Origin: Gp7-AA6 sp036001245 | GTDB taxonomy: Bacteria; Acidobacteriota; Thermoanaerobaculia; UBA5066; Gp7-AA6 | Assembly (NCBI GenBank): GCA_036001245.1 | Contig: DASYUL010000035.1 | Coordinates: forward strand, 1-9,852 | Reading direction: 5' to 3' | DNA: 9,852 nucleotides | In this document: positions 4,614 to 9,852 of the stretch, in pieces | Layout of the letters: the number at the start of each line of letters is the position of its first letter | How positions within the stretch are numbered: position 1 is the first letter of the stretch | Translations under genes and position numbers: made by a program | Notes under the pieces: generated by a model | Told to the model about the DNA's origin: nothing | The model's database searches: none | What the model saw: only the letters and a program-made list of their open reading frames with translations

Positions 4614-7600
4614 ATGAGATTTCGAAGGTTCTTCGTGCCGTTGCTGGCGATCGCCATCGTCAGCGCGGCGGCGGGAGGCCTGGCGTTCGCCCAGACGACG
4701 GGTGACATCACAGGCACCGTCACGGACAGCTCCGGCGCCGCGCTGCCGGGCGTCACCTGTACGGCGACGAGCCCGTCGCTGCAGGGAACCCGGTCGGCGA
4801 TCACCAGCAACAGCGGCAACTACCGCATCGCGAGCCTCAACCCGGGTACCTACAAGGTGAGTTGCGCCCTCGCCGGGTTCTCGACCGTCGAGAAGACGGC
4901 GAACGTCACCCTGGGCGGGACCGCGACCGTCAACCTGACGCTCCAGATTTCGCAGAAGGAAGAGGTCATAGTCAGCGGGCAGGCGCCCGTCGTCGACACG
5001 TCGAGCACGACCGGAGGCTCGAACTATTCCGCGAAGGTCATGGAGAAGCTCCCACTCGGCCGTAACTACGCCAACGTCGTCAAGCTGCAGCCGGGCGTCG
5101 GTGAGGACACCGGCGACACTCAGGGGCGCGGCCTCGCGCTCTCGATCTACGGCTCGACGTCGGCCGAGAACGTATTCGTGATCGACGGCGTCAACACGAA
5201 CAGCGTCGTCCGCGGCGTGCAGGGCAAGGTCATCAACAACGAGTTCATCCAGGAAGTCGAGGTCAAGACCGGTGGCTACCAGGCCGAGTTCGGCCGCTCG
5301 ACCGGCGGCATCATCAACGTCATCACCAAGTCGGGCGGCAACGAGTTCCACGGCGACGTGTTCGGCAACTTCAGCCCCGAGAGCTTCCGCTCCGACCAGG
5401 AGCACCTCGCGGGCGACCAGTTCAACACGACGTTCGACAAGGTGCAAGAGCTCGATTACGGCGCCGATCTCGGCGGCTACTTCGTCAAGGACCGCCTCTG
5501 GTTCTTCACGGCGTACGACCGGGTCGACAACGAGCGCGACCGCGTTCCCAAGGAATCGGCGTCCGTCCTGAATCAGCACTTCCAGGAGACGGACAACTAC
5601 AACCTGTTCTCCGGCAAGCTGACCTGGAACATCGTCCAGGGCTCGACGCTCGTCGGCACCTACTTCCGCGATCCGGAAGTGCGGGCCGGAGCGGTCTTCA
5701 CGCCCACGGGGGCCGACCCCGACTCGTTCTCCGGCCGGTTCGACATCGGCTCGGAGGACTACGCGGGCCGGTTCAACCAGCTTTTTGGCTCGTTTGGGGT
5801 GCTGACGCTCCAGTACTCGCGCCACAACGACCAGTTCAAGTTCAAGCCACTCGATCCGACTGCGATCGGGATCCAGGACCGGACGGTCGCATCCGACTAT
5901 CCCTTCTTCCCGGTCGTGGGCGGGTTCGGCAGCGTCCCCGGGTTCCGGCTCAACAACGAAGGGGAGCGCAAGGAGTACGTCGGCAACTTCACCGCCTACT
6001 TCGGCAACCACGAGCTGAAGACCGGCGGCGACTACGTCGAGGCTGTGACGACCGACAACTCGTACTTCACGGGCGGCCAGCGCGTACGCGTCCGCACTTG
6101 CAGCGCCAACCCGGCGTCGTCGAGCTTCTGCCCGCCGGGCACGGGAGAGACGTACACAAACTATGCCGGCACGGTCATCCCGCGCGTGTACTTCCAGCAC
6201 GACTTCTATACAGCCGCGCTGGGCTCCCTCACCCCGATCTCGAACACACTCTCGGCACCGCCGTCCAAGTCATGGTCGGCGTTCCTCCAGGATTCCTGGC
6301 GGATCACGCCGCGCTTCACGGTCAACGCGGGCGTGCGGTATGACGTGGAAAAGATCCAGAACGGCGAGGAAGAGACCGTCATAAACCTCAAGGACCAGTG
6401 GCAGCCGCGCGTCGGCCTCGTTTACGACTGGAAAGGAGACGGTTCTTCGAAGCTGTACGCTTCTGTCGGACGTTTCTATTATCAGATCCCGAACGATCTG
6501 AACGTCCGCGTCTACGGCAACCAGTTCTCGACCTCTATCTTCAACTTCTCCGGGCCGAGCAATCCGAACGATCCGCCGCCGGCGGGCGGATGGAGCACGG
6601 TCCACGGCGGAGTTCCCAACCGCAACGCTCTCTTCCAGGGCGCGGCGAACGAGCCGGTCGACGAGGGCATCAAGGGGCAGTATCAGGATGAGGCGACGCT
6701 GGGCGCCGAGATGGCCCTCACTCCGACCTTCGCGGTCGGCATCAAGGGCATGTATCGCAAGCTCGGCCGCGCGATCGAGGACCGTTGCGACCTCGACTAT
6801 ACGAGCGCGATCAATGGCGAGTCTTCCTGCGCGATGGTCAACCCCGGCGAAGGCGGGTTCTGGGGCTCCGGAGATTTCCCCTGGTGCGACGCCGCAGGCG
6901 ACGTGTTCGTGTCGCCGACGGCGGGGCTCTGCGAAGACCGCGATGGGGTGGATCTGGGACCGACTCCCAAGATTCCGAAGGCCAACCGGAAGTTCCGAGG
7001 CGTCGAGCTGACGGCCAGAAAGACCTTCAGCCAGAACCTGTGGGCGCAGATGTCCTACATCTATTCCAAGCTGTCTGGTAACTACGACGGCGCGGTCCGC
7101 GTGGCGTCGGGCCAGACCGACCCGGGCATCAACGCCGACTACGACTACTTCCTATTCTCCCGGAACGCAAACGGGCGTCTCTATCTCGACCGGCCCCACC
7201 AGTTCCGTCTGGACGCCGTCTATACGGCTCCGTTCGGGCTGAACGTCGGTATCGGCGCCTTCTACCGTAGCGGCCCGCCCGTGTCGCGGTACGGCTGGTA
7301 CAACGTCTTCTATCCGGATCTCCTCCATCTGGTGACTCGCGGCAACGACAAGGCCGTGTCCGATGCCCGTCTGGTCGGCCAGTACGAGGCGAACCTTTCG
7401 CTCGGCTACACGATCAACCTCGGCGCGGTCTCGATCACGCCGGCGATCTACATATTCAACGTGTTGGACCGCCAGGGCGTCACCGACGTCGTCGAGGAGT
7501 TCAACCCGGATGGAACGTTCTGCCTCGAGACGGCGGGTTGCACGCCGTCGAACACGGCGGAGTACACCCAGCGCAACTTCGACCGGCTCGGCACGATCGC

Positions 7601-7694
7601 CTATGGCCAGCCGCTGCCGCAGGCAGACTGGGCGCGTCCGTCCGCTCGCCAGGACCCGCGGCAGATCAAGGCGGCTCTCAAGATCTCGTTCTAA
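4614..7694 (+). CDS. TonB-dependent receptor, Oar-like, with carboxypeptidase-like N-terminal domain
   Basis: This 1026-residue outer-membrane protein begins with a signal peptide: basic MRFRR, a hydrophobic core to about 24, and a cleavage site AFA|QTT after residue 26. Residues 31-111 form a carboxypeptidase regulatory-like beta-sandwich (DITGTVTDSSGAALPGV, then GNYRIASLNPGTYKV). EEVIVSGQAPVVDT (116-129) links to the plug domain (about 130-245), which has NVFVIDGVNT (186-195) and GGIINVITKSGG (231-242). The rest is a large beta-barrel ending in KISF; a terminal Phe is typical for assembly by the Bam machinery. Such proteins import bulky substrates using TonB energy, but the ligand cannot be read from sequence. 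No TonB or ExbBD gene is present. All ten cysteines fall in five close pairs (49/84, 496/506, 725/739, 758/773, 970/976), and DRDGVD (775-780) resembles a calcium-binding DxDGxD loop. The gene is intact and monocistronic by its promoter and terminator. Confidence 0.92.
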   Translation: MRFRRFFVPLLAIAIVSAAAGGLAFAQTTGDITGTVTDSSGAALPGVTCTATSPSLQGTRSAITSNSGNYRIASLNPGTYKVSCALAGFSTVEKTANVTLGGTATVNLTLQISQKEEVIVSGQAPVVDTSSTTGGSNYSAKVMEKLPLGRNYANVVKLQPGVGEDTGDTQGRGLALSIYGSTSAENVFVIDGVNTNSVVRGVQGKVINNEFIQEVEVKTGGYQAEFGRSTGGIINVITKSGGNEFHGDVFGNFSPESFRSDQEHLAGDQFNTTFDKVQELDYGADLGGYFVKDRLWFFTAYDRVDNERDRVPKESASVLNQHFQETDNYNLFSGKLTWNIVQGSTLVGTYFRDPEVRAGAVFTPTGADPDSFSGRFDIGSEDYAGRFNQLFGSFGVLTLQYSRHNDQFKFKPLDPTAIGIQDRTVASDYPFFPVVGGFGSVPGFRLNNEGERKEYVGNFTAYFGNHELKTGGDYVEAVTTDNSYFTGGQRVRVRTCSANPASSSFCPPGTGETYTNYAGTVIPRVYFQHDFYTAALGSLTPISNTLSAPPSKSWSAFLQDSWRITPRFTVNAGVRYDVEKIQNGEEETVINLKDQWQPRVGLVYDWKGDGSSKLYASVGRFYYQIPNDLNVRVYGNQFSTSIFNFSGPSNPNDPPPAGGWSTVHGGVPNRNALFQGAANEPVDEGIKGQYQDEATLGAEMALTPTFAVGIKGMYRKLGRAIEDRCDLDYTSAINGESSCAMVNPGEGGFWGSGDFPWCDAAGDVFVSPTAGLCEDRDGVDLGPTPKIPKANRKFRGVELTARKTFSQNLWAQMSYIYSKLSGNYDGAVRVASGQTDPGINADYDYFLFSRNANGRLYLDRPHQFRLDAVYTAPFGLNVGIGAFYRSGPPVSRYGWYNVFYPDLLHLVTRGNDKAVSDARLVGQYEANLSLGYTINLGAVSITPAIYIFNVLDRQGVTDVVEEFNPDGTFCLETAGCTPSNTAEYTQRNFDRLGTIAYGQPLPQADWARPSARQDPRQIKAALKISF

Positions 7695-7715
7695 TCTCCT
7701 TCTCGATTCCTGTCA

Positions 7716-7739
7716 GGGGGCCTTCGGGCCCCCTTTTTT
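7716..7739 (+). terminator. Intrinsic terminator after the receptor gene
   Basis: GGGGGCC (7716-7722) pairs perfectly with GGCCCCC (7727-7733) around a TTCG loop, the very stable C(UUCG)G tetraloop, and is followed at once by six T (7734-7739). It lies 21 bases after the receptor stop. It should end the receptor transcript before the GWxTD genes. Confidence 0.93.
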
Positions 7740-7774
7740 CTGTCTCGTCAACAGGCGTAGGATTCGAATGTCCC

Positions 7775-7779
7775 GGAGG
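7775..7779 (+). promoter_or_regulatory. Shine-Dalgarno for the first GWxTD gene
   Basis: GGAGG lies five bases before the ATG at 7785 and confirms that start, which also gives a clean signal peptide. Only 45 bases separate the terminator from the ATG. A TAGGAT at 7758-7763 could be a -10 element, but no good -35 lies upstream, so the promoter is unresolved. Confidence 0.65.
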
Positions 7780-7784
7780 TACCC

Positions 7785-8867
7785 ATGAAACGCTCTGCGG
7801 CGATCGTCGCTTCGCTCCTCCTCACCGCTTCCGTCTCCGCGTCCACACTGCCCGAACTCCTCCAGAAGGCCAAAGACCAGTTCCGGCTCGCGGCGTACAC
7901 CGACGCTCTCGCGACGCTCGATCTGCTCGATGCGGCGAGCCAAAAGGAGGGGCTCGAGAAGGACCGTGCGGCGCTCGCGCCCGTCCTCGCGTTCTACCGC
8001 GGCGCCTCGCTCGCCTCTCTCGGTCGGCCGGCGGAGGCGCAGGGGCAGTTCCAGGCGTTCCTCGCTTTTCAGCCGAACGCCGTGCTCGATCCTGCCGTCT
8101 ACTCGAAGAAGATCATCGCGGCCCTCGAGGGCGCCCGGCGCACGCTCGCCTCGAACAAGGAGCGTCCCGCTCGGACCGGCTCGGTCGCGATGGCGTATCG
8201 CGCGTTCCCCCAGCCCCGTCACGAAGAGCAGGTCAGTCTCGGCGAAGAGTGGACGGACGGGCCCGTCCGCTTCCTCATGGCGAATGAGGACCGTCACGCT
8301 TTCAGCCGGCTCTCGGACCCGGTCTCGCGATCCGAGTACGTGACGGCGTTCTGGAAGGGCCGGGATCCGAAGCCGGAGACGCCGGAGAACGAGTTTCGCG
8401 ACGAGTTCGAGAAGCGCGTCGCATTCGCCGACTCCCGCTTCACGCAGGGCGAGACCGCGGGCAGCCTCACCGACCGGGGGATGGTGTTCATCCTGCTCGG
8501 CCCGCCGACCTGGGTCGGACAGAAGCCGCTCACGTCGGGTGAGGATACGAACGACAAGGCCGCGCTCTTCACCTATCGCCCGGCGGACGTGCGGATCGCA
8601 TCGATGCCGGGAGGGACGACGACCGACATCGCGCGCAAGGTGGACAAGGTCACGGGTCCGGGAACGAGCCTGAACGAAGCGGCGAAGAACTGGCGGGAGG
8701 TCTGGCACTACCGACGCGAGCAGCTCCCGAAAGGGATCCCGTATCACCAGGTCGACTTCCAGTTCGTCACCAAGCAGGGGTACGGCGAGAACGTCCTCCA
8801 GCGCGAGACGCAGGTCTTAGACACCCTCGAAAAGGCAAAGTCGAGACTCCGACAGGCATCGCTGTAG
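7785..8867 (+). CDS. Exported GWxTD-domain protein with helical-repeat N-terminus (copy 1)
   Basis: This 360-residue protein has a signal peptide (MKRSAAIVASLLLTASVSA, about 1-19), so it is exported; there is no lipobox Cys. Residues 22-122 are helical and TPR-like (LPELLQKAKDQFR; PVLAFYRGASLASLGRPAEA; AFLAFQPN). A short linker follows, then a GWxTD-type domain from about 183 to 345. Its signatures are FWKGRDPKPETPENEF (189-204), RVAFADSRF (211-219), GSLTDRGMVFILLGPP (226-241) and EVWHYRRE (305-312). In the family the first signature is GW-x-TDRG; here Trp is replaced by Ser. The family is known from Acidobacteriota, Bacteroidota and relatives and has no established function; the domain call is from memory of its motifs. 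A paralogue starts 16 bases downstream. The gene is complete. Confidence 0.85.
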   Translation: MKRSAAIVASLLLTASVSASTLPELLQKAKDQFRLAAYTDALATLDLLDAASQKEGLEKDRAALAPVLAFYRGASLASLGRPAEAQGQFQAFLAFQPNAVLDPAVYSKKIIAALEGARRTLASNKERPARTGSVAMAYRAFPQPRHEEQVSLGEEWTDGPVRFLMANEDRHAFSRLSDPVSRSEYVTAFWKGRDPKPETPENEFRDEFEKRVAFADSRFTQGETAGSLTDRGMVFILLGPPTWVGQKPLTSGEDTNDKAALFTYRPADVRIASMPGGTTTDIARKVDKVTGPGTSLNEAAKNWREVWHYRREQLPKGIPYHQVDFQFVTKQGYGENVLQRETQVLDTLEKAKSRLRQASL

Positions 8868-8883
8868 AGACCGGTCCGTGACC

Positions 8884-9852
8884 GTGCGGCGACCTCTCGC
8901 GCCGACGCTTCTGCTCGTGCTGTCGAGTTTCGCCACTGCCACCACGCTGCCGGAGCTCCTCCAGAGGACGAAAGAAGAGTTCCGGTCCCAGAAGTATCCC
9001 CAGGCTCTGCAGACGCTCGACGAGCTCGACTCCGAGAGCGCGAGATCCGGTTTCGAAAAGGACCGTGCTTTGCTCGAGCCCGTGCTCGCGTTCTACCGCG
9101 GCGCGAGCCTCGCCGCGCTCGGACGCAAAGAAGAGGCGAAAACGCAGTTCCGGGCTTTCCTGGGTTTCCAGCCCAACGCCGCGCTCGATCCGGCGATGTA
9201 TCCGAAGAAGGTGATCGCCGCGCTCGAGGAGGCGCGGAAGACCGCGGAGCCCGGCGGGCCGCACGCGCTTTCGATGGGCGCGGTGTATCGGAGCTTTCTT
9301 CCCGCGTCGAGGGCCCAGGAGGCGGAGACCCCGGGTGAAGACTGGGTTGAAGGACCGGTCCGGTTCCTGATGGCGTCTTCCGACAGAGACGACTATGCTC
9401 GCCGTTTCGAAACCTCTTCCCGCTCAGAGTTCGTCGCGGCGTTCTGGAAATCGCGCGACCCGACTCCGGAGACGCCGGAGAACGAATTTCGGCAGGAGTT
9501 CGAACGGCGGGTCGCGTTCGCCGACGCGCAATTCGCGCAGGGCGAGACGAGAGGGAGCCTGACCGACCGAGGAATGGTTTTCGTCCTGCTCGGGCCGCCG
9601 ACCTATGCGGGCCGCAAGCCCCTTGCTTCCGGCGAGGATGGCGCTGACCCGCCCGGCCTCGCGCGCGGACATCCCTCCGACGCACGGGTCGCCGTCGCCG
9701 CGAAGGCAAGGGAGAGCGACGCCCGCAAGATCACGACCTCCGACAGAGTGGCAGCGGCCGATCGGGCCTCCGGATCGACGATTACGGACGCGTCACGCGG
9801 GTGGCGCGAGGTCTGGCACTACCGGCGCGAGAATCTCCCGGCGGGAGTCCGC
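8884..9852 (+). CDS. Exported GWxTD-domain protein (copy 2), 3' end beyond window
   Basis: The frame is open without a stop to the last base, giving 323 codons. I chose the GTG at 8884 over the one at 8878 because it yields a signal peptide (V/MRRPLAPTLLLVLSSFATA) that aligns residue for residue with copy 1 up to TLPELLQ. The helical N-half (PVLAFYRGASLAALGR; FLGFQPN) and the GWxTD-type domain (FWKSRDPTPETPENEF, RVAFADAQF, GSLTDRGMVFVLLGPP at 224-239, EVWHYRRE near 309-316) match copy 1 closely. Only a short linker near residue 125 and the segment between SGED and WREVWHYRRE differ in length. That segment is Ala/Arg/Asp-rich, six residues longer, and almost unrelated to copy 1. Based on copy 1, perhaps 40 residues are missing. 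No strong Shine-Dalgarno is seen, so translation may be coupled to copy 1, 16 bases upstream. Function is unknown. Confidence 0.83.
   Translation, partial: MRRPLAPTLLLVLSSFATATTLPELLQRTKEEFRSQKYPQALQTLDELDSESARSGFEKDRALLEPVLAFYRGASLAALGRKEEAKTQFRAFLGFQPNAALDPAMYPKKVIAALEEARKTAEPGGPHALSMGAVYRSFLPASRAQEAETPGEDWVEGPVRFLMASSDRDDYARRFETSSRSEFVAAFWKSRDPTPETPENEFRQEFERRVAFADAQFAQGETRGSLTDRGMVFVLLGPPTYAGRKPLASGEDGADPPGLARGHPSDARVAVAAKARESDARKITTSDRVAAADRASGSTITDASRGWREVWHYRRENLPAGVR

Noticed and set aside
4584..6200. A 538-codon open frame on the minus strand across the receptor gene
   Set aside because: It lies wholly antisense to a clear receptor sequence. Its translation is a Val/Ala/Arg/Asp/Glu-rich composition typical of reverse-strand shadows in GC-rich genes, with no recognisable domain.
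7727..7784. A hidden small gene between the terminator and the first GWxTD gene
   Set aside because: Only about 45 bases remain, filled by the terminator tail and ribosome binding site, with no open frame of useful length.
8744..9709. A 321-codon minus-strand frame across the second GWxTD gene
   Set aside because: Its translation is Arg/Ser/Pro-rich noise, and the + strand frame matches the upstream paralogue motif for motif.

Overview
The window is GC-rich and densely coded, with every supported gene on the + strand. Three things together point to an Acidobacteriota-like bacterium: an Oar-type TonB-dependent receptor carrying a carboxypeptidase-like N-terminal domain, tandem secreted GWxTD-domain proteins, and a three-part acyl-CoA carboxylase. 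This placement is inferred from gene content, because the window holds no rRNA or other phylogenetic marker.

Region 1 (1-4350) is a tightly packed operon. It begins with the 3' end of a small protein that resembles DUF507. Next comes the carboxyltransferase (beta) subunit of a biotin-dependent acyl-CoA carboxylase, probably propionyl/acetyl-CoA type. A HicA/HicB toxin-antitoxin pair follows, then the biotin carboxylase subunit and a separate biotin carrier protein. The last two overlap by four bases (ATGA) and together match a fused carboxylase alpha subunit in length and domain order. The three carboxylase genes should assemble into one enzyme that carboxylates a short acyl-CoA using ATP and bicarbonate. 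The HicAB pair sits between the subunit genes, is richer in AGA/AGG arginine codons than they are, and looks like an insertion.

Region 2 (4351-4613) is a non-coding leader. It has a good sigma70-type promoter candidate, several small inverted repeats and a strong ribosome binding site. It feeds region 3 (4614-7694), a 1026-residue outer-membrane TonB-dependent receptor with a signal peptide, a carboxypeptidase-like domain, a plug, a barrel and a C-terminal Phe. A textbook intrinsic terminator with a UUCG loop closes this unit.

Region 4 (7785-9852) holds two tandem paralogous exported proteins, each with a helical-repeat N-terminal half and a GWxTD-type C-terminal half. In both, the signature reads GSLTD instead of GWxTD. 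The second runs off the right edge.

No tRNA, rRNA, CRISPR array, transposase or phage gene was seen. Nothing here is clearly an undescribed system. The best leads are the HicAB pair inside the carboxylase operon, a five-unit heptamer repeat inside the carboxyltransferase gene, the variant GWxTD pair, and the structured leader of the receptor gene.
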